From positions 80,802-144,801 of the forward strand of contig JABABK010000003.1 of the NCBI GenBank assembly GCA_014238285.1: a DNA stretch of 64,000 bases, in the 5' to 3' direction. Below, piece after piece: positions 17,042 to 25,908 of this stretch (positions within the stretch are counted from its first letter, which is position 1; every line of letters begins with the position of its first letter). A program made the position numbers and the translations under genes. The notes below the pieces were generated by a model. That model was not told where the DNA came from. It saw only the letters and a list, made by a program, of their open reading frames with translations, and searched no databases. The stretch is from Hellea sp. Its GTDB lineage: Bacteria > Pseudomonadota > Alphaproteobacteria > Caulobacterales > Maricaulaceae.

Positions 17042-18462
17042 TCTGCCGCCTGTAGCTGTTCGCGCTCAAGGCTCATCAAATATTTATGCATGTGCTCTGC
17101 CGCTTCTCGCCCTTCTCGGATGGCCCAAACCACAAGGGAGGCGCCGCGCACTATATCACCAGCCGCGTAGACGCCGGGAAGATTGGTTTCAAAGGTCACA
17201 GGAATAACCCGTAATGTACCCCAGCGCGTGGTAGTGAGTTCCGGTGTTAAGTCCTTCATGTTTTCAGGACTAAACCCGAGGGCTTTAATGACGAGATCCG
17301 CTTTGACGTTAAAATCTGCGCCTTTAATGGCCTCAACACTTTCACGTCCTGAGGCGTCTTTAAGACCAAGGCGCATCTTGTCCGCTTGCACGGCAATCAC
17401 GTCACCATCTTCAAGGACAATAGATTTTGGAGAGGCGAGCCATTTAAACTCGACGCCTTCTTCTTTGGCATTTTGTGTTTCGCGGGCAGAGCCGGGCATA
17501 TTAGTTTCGTCGCGCCGATAAAGGCAGGCAACAGATTTAGCGCCTTGGCGAATAGCCGTACGGACGCAGTCCATGGCCGTATCACCGCCGCCAATGACTA
17601 CGACGTCTTTGCCTTCAGCTGTCTCGCCGCCGATTTTATCGCCGAGGCCGCGTTTGTTGCTATCAATAAGGAATGATAGGGCAGGGCGCACATTGCTCGC
17701 ATCTGCGCCGGGGCAATCGAGATCGCGGGCTTTGTAGACGCCTGTAGAGATCAAGACAGCGTGATGCTTTTCGCGGAGTTTATCAAAACTGATATCAAGG
17801 CCAACGTCGATGCCGAGTTCAAATTTCACCCCGCCATCGATAAGACGCTGCGTGCGCCGTTCGACAATGGATTTTTCCAGTTTGAAATTTGGGATGCCGT
17901 AAATCAAAAGCCCGCCGGGACGATCCGCGCGTTCATAGACGGTCACTTGCCAGCCTTGTTCGCGCAGCTGCTCGGCGGCAGCAAGACCAGCTGGTCCTGA
18001 TCCGATAATGCCAACGGATAATTCCCGTTCTATGCGCGGGGCGAGAGGCTCTATCCAGCCCTCTTGCCAGGCTGTGTCCGTTAGGAAGCGCTCAACGGAG
18101 CCGATGGTCACGGTCCCGTGGCCGGATTGCTCGATGACGCAGGAGCCTTCACAGAGGCGGTCTTGCGGGCAGATACGGCCGCAAATTTCGGGCATGGAAT
18201 TGGTTTCGGCAGAAACGGCGTAGGCTTCTTTGATACGGCCTTCAGCGGTGAGGCGGAGCCAGTCTGGGATGTTGTTTTGGAGCGGGCAATGATTTTGGCA
18301 AAACGGCACGCCGCATTGCGAGCAGCGCGAGGCCTGTTCCTTGGCCTTGGCATCGATATAATCGCCGTAAACCTCCAAGAAATCGCCTTTGCGCTCATTA
18401 GCGGCGCGTTTGCCGGGCATTTGGCGGTCGGTCTCGACAAATTTTAACATGCGCTCGGGCAT
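17038..18462 (-). CDS. gltD: Glutamate synthase (NADPH) small subunit
   Basis: The FAD/NADPH subunit that feeds electrons to GltB. N-terminal cysteines (C-S-Q-C-G-V-P-F-C-Q-N-H-C-P) bind [4Fe-4S] clusters; an FAD dinucleotide fold (G-I-I-G-S-G-P-A-G) and an NADPH fold (V-V-I-G-G-G-D-T-A-M-D) follow, and the C-terminal A-A-G-D-I-V-R-G motif completes the FAD site. ATG 18462 is chosen because GGAG lies 6 nt upstream and the homologous region begins at MLKFVETDRQ; the reading frame is open further upstream to 18540 but through a 13-bp hairpin. It is first in the gltD-GFA-GFA-gltB operon. Confidence 0.95.
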   Translation of the reverse strand: MPERMLKFVETDRQMPGKRAANERKGDFLEVYGDYIDAKAKEQASRCSQCGVPFCQNHCPLQNNIPDWLRLTAEGRIKEAYAVSAETNSMPEICGRICPQDRLCEGSCVIEQSGHGTVTIGSVERFLTDTAWQEGWIEPLAPRIERELSVGIIGSGPAGLAAAEQLREQGWQVTVYERADRPGGLLIYGIPNFKLEKSIVERRTQRLIDGGVKFELGIDVGLDISFDKLREKHHAVLISTGVYKARDLDCPGADASNVRPALSFLIDSNKRGLGDKIGGETAEGKDVVVIGGGDTAMDCVRTAIRQGAKSVACLYRRDETNMPGSARETQNAKEEGVEFKWLASPKSIVLEDGDVIAVQADKMRLGLKDASGRESVEAIKGADFNVKADLVIKALGFSPENMKDLTPELTTTRWGTLRVIPVTFETNLPGVYAAGDIVRGASLVVWAIREGREAAEHMHKYLMSLEREQLQAAE

Positions 18463-18475
18463 GTGCAGCTCCATT

Positions 18476-18513
18476 AAGGTCAATCGGGAAAGGGATTTCG
18501 CCCGATTGACCTT
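18476..18513 (-). repeat. Perfect 13-bp inverted repeat in the gltD leader
   Basis: AAGGTCAATCGGG (18476-18488) pairs perfectly with CCCGATTGACCTT (18501-18513) around a 12-nt loop. It ends 13 bp before the gltD start. In RNA it would form a stable stem next to the ribosome-binding site; in DNA it could be an operator. There is no T-tract, so simple termination is unlikely. Confidence 0.6.
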
Positions 18514-18909
18514 ATAGCAGGGGATCGAATTTGCCGTCAAAAGGCATAAAGTACCTGTTATGAGAAGGTTATTGAAAATTTTTGCTTAAAAACCGTAATT
18601 TGCCCTTTAACGACTAGGTAAGATTTGAGCTTTTGAGGATTATTATAGCGAGTTACTGGCAATAGGAAATATTTAGCCTGCGACAAAATGTCAAACATTG
18701 TTACAAAATAATTCTATGAACATTATAACTTATTGAAAATTAAATGTTTATGGTTGCATAATTGAATTATTTCAATGCGACAATCTGTCAAGCGCGTCAA
18801 AATGTACAGATTGAAACACAGTCTGACTGCCATTTTTCGCTGACATTTGGCTGGCGGCAACCTACAGAATGCTAACGCTCTAGTAACGCCTGCGGCCTAG
18901 ATAAATGAC
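18514..18909. other. Intergenic region between gltD and uppP
   Basis: About 400 bp of AT-rich sequence between divergent gltD and uppP. It must hold both promoters, but I see no reliable gene, RNA or operator. An isolated CTGTCA near 18785 is not repeated at the 11-bp spacing needed for a Pho box. Confidence 0.5.
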
Positions 18910-19716
18910 ATGTCGATATACTATTTGATTCTTTTGGCCATTATTCAGGGTCTGACCGAGTTTTTGCCGGTTTCAAGCTCGGCGCATTTAATTTTGCCAG
19001 CTCAGATTTTGGGATGGGAGGATCAGGGGCCGTTAATTGACGTTATGGCGCATTTTGGGTCGCTTTTTGCCGTTTTGATTTACTTCTGGAAAGACGTGGT
19101 CAGCATGGTTTCCGGGTTTTTTGATCTTCTGCGGCGGCGTCTCAATAAAAACTCCGCTCTAGCGCTTAATCTAATACTCGCAACGCCGCCCGCTCTATTA
19201 ATGGGGTATTTCCTAACGAGCGGCGGTTGGGACACTGCGATGCGGCGGCCCGACGTGATCGCGGCTACATCTATCATATTTGGATTATTGCTGTGGTGGG
19301 CGGATGTTAAATTTGCGCGGACAAAAACGACAGAAGATCTGACATGGAAAGGCGCCATTGGCCTTGGCCTCGCGCAATCCATCGCGCTTATCCCGGGAAC
19401 GTCCAGATCAGGCATCACAATGACAGCGGCGCGAATGATGGATATGACCCGGGTAGAGGCGGCTAGGTTCTCTATGTTGATGAGCCTGCCTATCATCGGC
19501 GCAGGCGGTCTATATTCGCTTTATAAATTATCAGGTGCTGAGACTGGTGCAAATGTTAATCTCATGACAGGGGTGATAGTGGCCGCGCTTTCATTTATCT
19601 CAGCCTATATCGCGATTTCGTTTTTCATGAAATTGATTAGCCGGATCGGTATGTTTCCCTTCATGGTTTATAGGGTTTTACTTGGCCTAGCGATCATTCT
19701 ATGGTTGATCTTCTAA
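18910..19716 (+). CDS. uppP: Undecaprenyl-diphosphatase (BacA/UppP type)
   Basis: A 268-aa polytopic membrane enzyme that dephosphorylates undecaprenyl pyrophosphate to recycle the lipid carrier for peptidoglycan and O-antigen synthesis. The two signature motifs are intact: Q-G-L-T-E-F-L-P-V-S-S-S-A-H at residues 14-27, and P-G-T-S-R-S-G in the second half (about 160). The length is normal. It is followed after only 1 bp by a secreted beta-lactamase-family gene, so the two probably form an envelope-related transcription unit. Confidence 0.95.
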   Translation: MSIYYLILLAIIQGLTEFLPVSSSAHLILPAQILGWEDQGPLIDVMAHFGSLFAVLIYFWKDVVSMVSGFFDLLRRRLNKNSALALNLILATPPALLMGYFLTSGGWDTAMRRPDVIAATSIIFGLLLWWADVKFARTKTTEDLTWKGAIGLGLAQSIALIPGTSRSGITMTAARMMDMTRVEAARFSMLMSLPIIGAGGLYSLYKLSGAETGANVNLMTGVIVAALSFISAYIAISFFMKLISRIGMFPFMVYRVLLGLAIILWLIF

Positions 19717-19717
19717 T

Positions 19718-20899
19718 ATGCGCCGCAAATTCTATATCACGCTCCTGTTAGCAGTATTGCTTTGCGAGCCTGCCGCCTTTGCTAAAGATATAAATATCCA
19801 GGAAGTTGATCGCCGCATCAAAGAGCTGATGCAGCGCCCGCAAATGTCTGGCCTTGCCATTGCGATTGTTCAAGACGGCGAGATCATTTTTTCCAAAGGA
19901 TACGGCGTCACCGAAAGGGGTAATAAAAGCGCCGTCACGGACGACACAGTTTTTCGCTGGGCGTCCTTGTCAAAATCAGTAGCCGCAGCGACTGTTCTGC
20001 AATTATCCGAAGACGGGAAGATCGCGCTGCAAGCTCCGATTCAAGATTATGCGCCATCCCTCAAACTGCCGGAGTCAAAATTCATCGTCACGGTCGAAGA
20101 TGTCTTGTCTCACCGGACGGGCATCATGAATAACGCCTATGACAATCTGATCGAAGGCGGCCGCCCGGCCAAGCTCGTCAGAGGCGCACTAGAGCATACT
20201 GAGCGCTTATGTGAGCCGGGCGCGTGCCATTCATATCAAAATGTTGCCTTTGACGCCACTGCTGAAGCTGCCGAGACCGTGACCGGCCTTCCTTATAAAT
20301 CCATAGTCTCTGAGGCGTTGTTTGCGCCTTTGAAAATGGAGACGGCGAGTCTGACTTTGGCAGGGCTGGAACAATCCGCCCACTGGGCCAAGCCCCATAA
20401 CAGCCGGGGTCAATTGATCGGCAAGGTCAAACCAACTTATTACCGCTTACCGGGCGCAGCGGGCGTCAATTCATCGGTGAATGATTTGGCGCGCTGGATG
20501 ATAGCGCAAATGGGCGACAATCCGGCCTTCAGCGAATTTGTAAGGGTCTCCATGCACACGCCGCGTATGGAAACGCCTTATGAGAACCGTAAAATGCGCG
20601 CCTATTATTCGTCCCTGAAAAACTCGCGTTATGGACTGGGCTGGCGAATTTATGACTATAGCGATCATGAAGTTATTGGACATCGCGGCGCTGTTGAGGG
20701 TTATCGATCTAATGTTCTGTTTGATCCCGAGCTTAAAACAGGGGTCGCGCTTTTATGGAATAGCAATCAATCCAGGCCCAATGGATTGGCGCTCGAGGTT
20801 ATGGATCAAGTTTACGGTTATCCCAAACAGGACTGGATGCGCCTTGGCGGCCGGCAATTACAAGTGCTTAAACCAGCGCTGTCGGGTTCGGGTGGGTAG
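19718..20899 (+). CDS. Secreted serine hydrolase, beta-lactamase/class C (AmpC-like) family
   Basis: A 393-aa protein with a cleavable signal peptide (basic MRRK, hydrophobic core, A-F-A-K). The class C triad is visible: Ser83-x-x-Lys86 (S-L-S-K), the Y-Q-N tyrosine motif near residue 172, and H-R-G in the position of K-T-G around 325. These features place it among penicillin-binding-protein-like esterases, D-aminopeptidases and class C beta-lactamases; no true K-T-G means resistance activity should not be assumed. It starts 1 bp after uppP, hinting at cell-wall peptide processing or esterase activity in the periplasm. Confidence 0.85.
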   Translation: MRRKFYITLLLAVLLCEPAAFAKDINIQEVDRRIKELMQRPQMSGLAIAIVQDGEIIFSKGYGVTERGNKSAVTDDTVFRWASLSKSVAAATVLQLSEDGKIALQAPIQDYAPSLKLPESKFIVTVEDVLSHRTGIMNNAYDNLIEGGRPAKLVRGALEHTERLCEPGACHSYQNVAFDATAEAAETVTGLPYKSIVSEALFAPLKMETASLTLAGLEQSAHWAKPHNSRGQLIGKVKPTYYRLPGAAGVNSSVNDLARWMIAQMGDNPAFSEFVRVSMHTPRMETPYENRKMRAYYSSLKNSRYGLGWRIYDYSDHEVIGHRGAVEGYRSNVLFDPELKTGVALLWNSNQSRPNGLALEVMDQVYGYPKQDWMRLGGRQLQVLKPALSGSGG

Positions 20900-20944
20900 A
20901 GACGGGACTGGCTTTGTATGTCGGTGAGGTTTGCTTTGGGGGTT

Positions 20945-22690
20945 TCAACCAAGACTCTTCGCGACCGCCGCGAAAACGGAATCTGGATTTTGGTAAAGTA
21001 GGAGGTGACCCGTACCGGGAATGATTTCAAGTTCCAGTGACGGGTGGTCTTTGATATAAGCCTGTATGAGCTCAGGCGGATAGCTTATATTGTGCTCAGC
21101 CACTAACAGCTTTACTGGGCAGGATGTTTGATCCAGCAGATATTGCCAATTTGCCGTAATTAGAGTCAGTTCATGGGTGAAGCTATCATAGCCTTGGCGC
21201 ACAGTGGTTTTAAAGGCGCGTCGAAAGCCTGATTTTATTTCTTCGTCTTTGACTGTTTCCAAATCAATCGAACTGTCTTTAAAAAATAAATTCATAAATT
21301 CTTGGTCATAACCCGCATCAATTTTTACCATGGTTGCATGAAGGATCATTCGACCTACTTTGGGAGAATGCCGCGTTAAAAACTGCGCGAAACGCTCGGA
21401 CTTTTGCAGGAACTTTACATGAGGCCCTTTAGTGGTGGGGACAATTCCATTGACGCTAACAATATTTGAAATTCGATCTGGCGAATTAGCGGCGACGCCA
21501 TAGCCATACATGGCTGAAGTGATATGACTTATGAGAGGGCACGTTGTAATATCCAATTCGTCTAAGAGAGCCTCAATATCATTGGCGTAGTTTTTAAAAG
21601 AGTCTACCTTGTTGTCTGGATCGCTACTGTGATCTGGACCGCTATTAGAAAAATTCGGACGCCAGACCATAATAAGTTTGAGGTTCGATTTTCTCAATGC
21701 CTCAAACATTTTTTTTGTAACCGTATTGCCACCAATAAGAGCGGGGAAAAATAAAACGGGGCGAGCTGATTTACCTCCCACGATCTCATATTCTATTATA
21801 CGTCCGTGAGGCCGCAGCAGGACGTGTTTTGAGCGAAGAGGTTCATCTAGGGCGTTATAATTTACCTTGGTTTCATGCCCGCTTATCGCAAATTTTGAAA
21901 AACCAGAATAAAGGCAGACTAATTCTGTTTGGGAGTGCAGGTTGAGCTTTCTAAGTAGGCTCTTGGTCTGCTGACGGATCGTTCCAATGGAACGACCTCT
22001 TTTTTCGGCAAGATCATTTAGGGATATTCCGGCAATTATGGCCTTTGTAATTTCAAGCTCTACAGGGGTTAAGTCAAAAAGTTCTTGAAATTGTTTTGAA
22101 ATTGAATTGGACCATCCAACATGGATGGCAGAAATTTGGGCCATGACTTGCCCGTCTGAAATCAGTTCTTTTGTTAACGCAAAATTTATGATCCCTTCTT
22201 CATTCGCGGATAAAAGGCCGAAAATGCTCACTATTTTACCGATATCGTATTTTTCCAAATTACTCAGATATTGCAGGAGCTTTTGTGTTTTTCCGTTTTC
22301 AAAGGAACTCGGGGCGATTTTAGATCCTATCACAAATCCCATTTCGTGAACGGCGGCTTGATTGGCGTGATAAATACGGCCATTTGAGTCAATAAGCGCT
22401 ATCGGGCGAATGTCTTGATCAATCATTTTCAAGGCCGTGCCAGCAAAATCTGTCCGGCGGCCTTGTTGTTCCATAAGGCGTTGGGCATTTTCAAAATGAA
22501 GCTCTAAAGGCTCGAAAGCTTTTTCTAAAATTTGGTTTTTGATTTTGGAATCTTGAGAGCCTTCGGTTTGGGATGCTAATATTTTCTCATATTTGTCATT
22601 AACCGCCCCGTACATTTCATGATAACGATGTTGTCCGACAACCATGGCATAGGCCAGTTTTACGATATTCGCATCTGAGGTTTCGGTCAT
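20945..22690 (-). CDS. PAS - LuxR helix-turn-helix - alpha/beta-hydrolase fusion regulator
   Basis: An unusual 581-aa fusion. Residues about 85-190 look like a PAS sensor, 205-262 are a LuxR/FixJ-type DNA-binding domain (L-T-P-V-E-L-E-I-T-K ... G-T-I-R-Q-Q-T-K-S-L-L-R-K-L), and 285-581 are an alpha/beta-hydrolase fold. The hydrolase nucleophile elbow, normally G-H-S-x-G, reads S-H-I-T-S at 388-392, so Ser is replaced by Ile390, although the C-terminal G-T-G-H histidine (about 562) remains. This suggests a ligand-binding pseudoenzyme controlling transcription. It lies downstream of a GPH transporter on the same strand; both promoters carry a TACCA-type palindrome. Confidence 0.8.
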   Translation of the reverse strand: MTETSDANIVKLAYAMVVGQHRYHEMYGAVNDKYEKILASQTEGSQDSKIKNQILEKAFEPLELHFENAQRLMEQQGRRTDFAGTALKMIDQDIRPIALIDSNGRIYHANQAAVHEMGFVIGSKIAPSSFENGKTQKLLQYLSNLEKYDIGKIVSIFGLLSANEEGIINFALTKELISDGQVMAQISAIHVGWSNSISKQFQELFDLTPVELEITKAIIAGISLNDLAEKRGRSIGTIRQQTKSLLRKLNLHSQTELVCLYSGFSKFAISGHETKVNYNALDEPLRSKHVLLRPHGRIIEYEIVGGKSARPVLFFPALIGGNTVTKKMFEALRKSNLKLIMVWRPNFSNSGPDHSSDPDNKVDSFKNYANDIEALLDELDITTCPLISHITSAMYGYGVAANSPDRISNIVSVNGIVPTTKGPHVKFLQKSERFAQFLTRHSPKVGRMILHATMVKIDAGYDQEFMNLFFKDSSIDLETVKDEEIKSGFRRAFKTTVRQGYDSFTHELTLITANWQYLLDQTSCPVKLLVAEHNISYPPELIQAYIKDHPSLELEIIPGTGHLLLYQNPDSVFAAVAKSLG

Positions 22691-22745
22691 GTCTTACATT
22701 CATTTGGCGTTAGGTCTTATAACCCCAACTTGATTTAGTGTAATC

Positions 22746-22757
22746 TACCATTTGGTA
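22746..22757. promoter_or_regulatory. Palindrome TACCA-TT-TGGTA upstream of the fusion regulator
   Basis: Perfect 5-bp arms around TT, 56 bp upstream of the LuxR-hydrolase start. A similar element (TACCATATGGGA) lies 71 bp upstream of the transporter start at 24116. It may be the binding site of the LuxR-hydrolase protein. Confidence 0.4.
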
Positions 22758-22769
22758 TAAGGGTGGACT

Positions 22770-24116
22770 TTAAACGCGCAAACGCTTCCGTGTCAGTACG
22801 CTAACTAGTCTTTTATGAAGGGCTGCATCAATGATGTAGAATTTCATGACCAATAATCCGCAGATTGACCCCAGAAGCGGGATAAGCGTAATTATCATAT
22901 GAAAGCCTCTTAAGGTTTGCTCGGATTGAACGACGTTGGGCTGATATCCGATGTTTTCCATAGTAAACCCAATCGTGATGGCGGCTAAAGCGGCTCCAAG
23001 CTTAAAAGATAATATGCCAGCGCCGTACACAAGGCTCTCCGCTCTGATGCCGGTTAAAAACTCGCCAATTTCAATGGTGTCGGGGAGCATTGACCAAAAT
23101 GCAATCGGTAAGGCGGCCGTACCGCAGGCGATGAAGGCGATCAATATGAGAACAATTTTCGGATCGTTGCCTGAATAACTAAAAAATAAAACATTCCCGA
23201 TAATGGTGATTCCAAACCCCATTAGGCTAGCATTTCTTTTTGAAGTTTTGTGGCCTATCCGGGCCCACACTGGCGTTAAAATTAAAATGACAGCGGCAAT
23301 TATCGCAAATGCTAAACCTGCTAAGGTCTCAGAGCCTAGATTGTACTTGAAGTAATAAACTAAGGTTTTGGAATTAACGGCAGCCGTAAAACTTATGATT
23401 GTTGAGGTGATGATAATGACATGAAATGGGCGGTTCTTGACCATAAAATTGGCAAGCTGTTTAAGGGTATCGCGCGATTGAGAGCGGACTTGTTTCATGC
23501 CCTTTGTGCCTCGATGGCAAAAATATAAAGCGACACTGCCGAAGGTTGTATATATTAAGCTTAGTTTGAAGAAGCCTACTCCGTGCGAGCCTTCCCCTAG
23601 AAAGTTTGACAAAGGCAAAAACGTTAAAGCAACAATAATAGCTGCGATAACGCCGAATATTATCCGCCAATTTGAAAGCTGTGTTCGTGTATGGGAATCC
23701 TCTGACAGGCTCGTCATGGCGCCGTATGGGATGCAAACTAGTGTGTAGGCGGTTCGAAATATTAAATGGGTGATGAGCGCAAAATATATAATCCCGGCGC
23801 CCGACAAACCTAAAAGTGATTGGGAAAATATGGCAATAAATGACAGGCCAATAGGGAAAATGCCGATTAATATCCATTTTCTGTATTCAGAATAGGGACC
23901 GCTAAACCGAGTGAAGCAATATCCGATTGCCAGATCTGTAATGGCATCCCAAATAAGAGCGATCGTGAAAATGAGGCCAGCGGCAACGGGCGATATTCCG
24001 AGCGTGTCCGTGTAGTAAATTAACAAAAACAATGTGATAGAATGCCAAAATATATCGGTTCCGAATGAGCCGAGTCCGTAAGAGACATTTTGCTTTTTGG
24101 TTAATAGAATTGGCAT
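22770..24116 (-). CDS. GPH family (MelB-like) sugar:cation symporter, MFS
   Basis: A 448-aa, 12-span transporter. The N-terminal Y-G-L-G-S-F-G-T-D-I-F-W and the D-A-I-T-D-L-A-I-G-Y motif in helix 2 are typical of the glycoside-pentoside-hexuronide (GPH) family, which imports glycosides or hexuronides with Na+ or H+. The central loop and C-terminal half (F-W-S-M-L-P-D-T-I-E near residue 340) match as well. The substrate is not evident. It is followed by the PAS-LuxR-hydrolase regulator on the same strand and is divergent from a secreted protein gene; the shared palindrome type suggests local control by that regulator. Confidence 0.85.
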   Translation of the reverse strand: MPILLTKKQNVSYGLGSFGTDIFWHSITLFLLIYYTDTLGISPVAAGLIFTIALIWDAITDLAIGYCFTRFSGPYSEYRKWILIGIFPIGLSFIAIFSQSLLGLSGAGIIYFALITHLIFRTAYTLVCIPYGAMTSLSEDSHTRTQLSNWRIIFGVIAAIIVALTFLPLSNFLGEGSHGVGFFKLSLIYTTFGSVALYFCHRGTKGMKQVRSQSRDTLKQLANFMVKNRPFHVIIITSTIISFTAAVNSKTLVYYFKYNLGSETLAGLAFAIIAAVILILTPVWARIGHKTSKRNASLMGFGITIIGNVLFFSYSGNDPKIVLILIAFIACGTAALPIAFWSMLPDTIEIGEFLTGIRAESLVYGAGILSFKLGAALAAITIGFTMENIGYQPNVVQSEQTLRGFHMIITLIPLLGSICGLLVMKFYIIDAALHKRLVSVLTRKRLRV

Positions 24117-24186
24117 TTAGACATTTGGGTTGGCGGTGGTTTCACCGGTAATCTAGTGGCATTCACGCATTAATCTAGGCGCTTTG

Positions 24187-24198
24187 TACCATATGGGA
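24187..24198. promoter_or_regulatory. TACCATATGGGA, partial palindrome upstream of GPH transporter
   Basis: CCATATGG is self-complementary, and the flanks match the TACCATTTGGTA element at 22746. It sits 71 bp upstream of the transporter start, in the divergent promoter region with the secreted protein gene. It may be a second operator for the same regulator. Confidence 0.35.
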
Positions 24199-24307
24199 TA
24201 TTTTCTTTCTTGTTTTCCTATGTCTTTAGTTTCCATGTCGCCAATTCGGGGAAGAATTCGCACGTTTACATTGGAACACAGACGTCATTACAATCATGGA
24301 GATCATT

Positions 24308-25135
24308 TTGAAACATCTATCAATCATTAAAATAGGGACCGTTTTAGGTCTTACGCTGGCTATGGCTATCCCGGCACACGCCCAGTTTGGAAATTTGAAA
24401 AAGGCCATTAAAAAAGAAGCTGTCAAGCAAGCCGTGCAAGAAGTTGAGAAGGAAATCCAAAAATCATCAACACCTGCTCCGGCAACACCTGTCCCAACCT
24501 CAACCACGGCGACCACAGTTAGTCATAGTCCTCAGATGTCCGGCGCGCCGGCGGCTAACCTTCGGGCCTTGACAACATGTGCGAGCTTAAAGCCGTCAAA
24601 TATTGTTATTGGCAAGCTCGGGGATTATACGTTTCAACAAGGTATGAGTTCTGAAAGTCGTTCAGGCTTGATCGGTCGCCGCTCGGCTCAGCTTTCTGAT
24701 GGATGTATTTTACCGTCACTTAATCCGCGTGAAGTCGTTTATATGGAAGTTGATAGCAGTGCTATGCGGGCCATGGGCAGCTCTAATGATTGGGAAATGC
24801 AGTGTGTCAGATCTGCCAATCCAAGCGCGGGCGTTGTTGGCGCAACGCAGGGGTTTTCTGAATACCCCCATAATGTCAATTTTCTAAGCGGTAAGGCCAT
24901 GATGCTTCATTGCGGTAATTCTGAAGGCGTAACTGAATGCGCCACCGGCAGTAATAGTAGTCGTAGCGGTGCTTGGAAAAAGAAGGTCGATAGTCGCAGC
25001 GCAACTATGCTCAGCTTCTACGCGACGCCAAGTACTTTAGCGCCAGCTGGCGGAGAAAAGCTGTATTGCCAGTATTACAATAAAACATCTGGATCCAGCT
25101 TGTTTGCATTTGAATATCTTAGAACGCAAAATTAG
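24308..25135 (+). CDS. Secreted protein of unknown function, Ala/Thr/Pro linker
   Basis: I do not recognise a family. TTG 24308 is preferred (GGAG lies 6 nt upstream and the product then begins MKHLSIIKIG as a normal signal peptide ending A-H-A-Q); ATG 24296 is the alternative. After the signal comes a basic, helical segment rich in Lys/Glu (about 30-55), then an A/T/P/S-rich linker, and a C-terminal domain of about 170 residues with six or more cysteines that could form disulphides in the periplasm. It is divergent from the GPH transporter and ends before a strong terminator. Confidence 0.65.
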   Translation: MKHLSIIKIGTVLGLTLAMAIPAHAQFGNLKKAIKKEAVKQAVQEVEKEIQKSSTPAPATPVPTSTTATTVSHSPQMSGAPAANLRALTTCASLKPSNIVIGKLGDYTFQQGMSSESRSGLIGRRSAQLSDGCILPSLNPREVVYMEVDSSAMRAMGSSNDWEMQCVRSANPSAGVVGATQGFSEYPHNVNFLSGKAMMLHCGNSEGVTECATGSNSSRSGAWKKKVDSRSATMLSFYATPSTLAPAGGEKLYCQYYNKTSGSSLFAFEYLRTQN

Positions 25136-25200
25136 GGCAGCCACAAACCTCAGCAATCAAAGAGATTCTGTTTTTGTTTAAGCTGCTTTAAGGGGCGTTT

Positions 25201-25234
25201 GGGTCGTGCTGCTCCGTTGCACGGCCCATTTTTC
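25201..25234 (+). terminator. Rho-independent terminator
   Basis: A 9-bp stem GGGTCGTGC / GCACGGCCC (one G-U pair) with a 9-nt loop is followed directly by ATTTTTCT. It serves the secreted-protein gene ending at 25135. Confidence 0.8.
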
Positions 25235-25241
25235 TGCGGTG

Positions 25242-25757
25242 TTATAAACTCCCGCCGAAGAAATCGAATTTGCCGATCGGGACGCCGTTATGGCGCAATA
25301 TGTTATAGGCGGTAGCGCTGTGAAACATCACATTGGGCAGGGTGAATTTTGAGAAATAGGCCAGTCCCGTAAAGTCTACATCCATAGGGCCGAGCTTGAT
25401 TGTAAACTCACGCTCTTCTTTGCCGTCGAGATCAGATTTTGAAAATCCGTCAATTTCTTTGCGGGTTTTTTCAATAAGGGCATAAAGATCAGCAAAGGTT
25501 TTTTCATCTTCTTCAAACACAGGCGGCTCTGTACCCACAATTCTGTGCGGGCAATTTTTTGCTAGTGAGGCCAAGGTTTGAATTTGTTTCGTGAGACTAT
25601 ACATGTCGGGTGCAAGGCGGGCATTGAGGAAAATTTCAGGCTCGATGCCGCGCTCGGTTGCGTTAGCTTCGCCCTTTTTTAAGATGTGTTCGACATTGCC
25701 CATGAGGCGATCAAGTGTCGGAACGCAGGTTTCATACATTGAAAAAGAATATGTCAT
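25242..25757 (-). CDS. DUF1993 family protein
   Basis: A 171-aa soluble protein matching DUF1993 in order of features: an N-terminal MTYSFSMYETCVPTL segment, L-A-P-D-M-Y-S-L-T-K-Q-I-Q around residue 50, and a C-terminal F-H-S-A-T-A-Y-N-I-L-R-H-N-G-V with G-K-x-D-F. The family belongs to the four-helix DinB-like fold, but its biochemical role is unknown. It is convergent with the secreted-protein gene and separated from the exported methyltransferase-like gene upstream by a perfect palindrome. Confidence 0.85.
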   Translation of the reverse strand: MTYSFSMYETCVPTLDRLMGNVEHILKKGEANATERGIEPEIFLNARLAPDMYSLTKQIQTLASLAKNCPHRIVGTEPPVFEEDEKTFADLYALIEKTRKEIDGFSKSDLDGKEEREFTIKLGPMDVDFTGLAYFSKFTLPNVMFHSATAYNILRHNGVPIGKFDFFGGSL

Positions 25758-25868
25758 GTCGGGAGCCTTTTAAGTTGTTATGATTTATGTGTGACGTAGC
25801 GGGTATTGCGGTAAAAAGAAATAATCTACTCGCATAGGATCGCCATGCATGAATGAATGCGGGTATAA

Positions 25869-25886
25869 AAGGAGGGCGCCCTCCTT
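25869..25886 (-). terminator. Perfect palindrome terminator after methyltransferase-like gene
   Basis: AAGGAGGGCGCCCTCCTT is a perfect 18-bp palindrome 22 bp after the stop of the gene at 25909-26853. On the minus strand it runs into TTATA. It probably terminates that transcript. Confidence 0.6.
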
Positions 25887-25908
25887 AAACTGCGTCTTGA
25901 GAGAGCCT

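Noticed and set aside
18785..18800. Single CTGTCA upstream of uppP, possible Pho box
   Set aside because: No second CTGTCA at 11-bp spacing, unlike 4381-4409.
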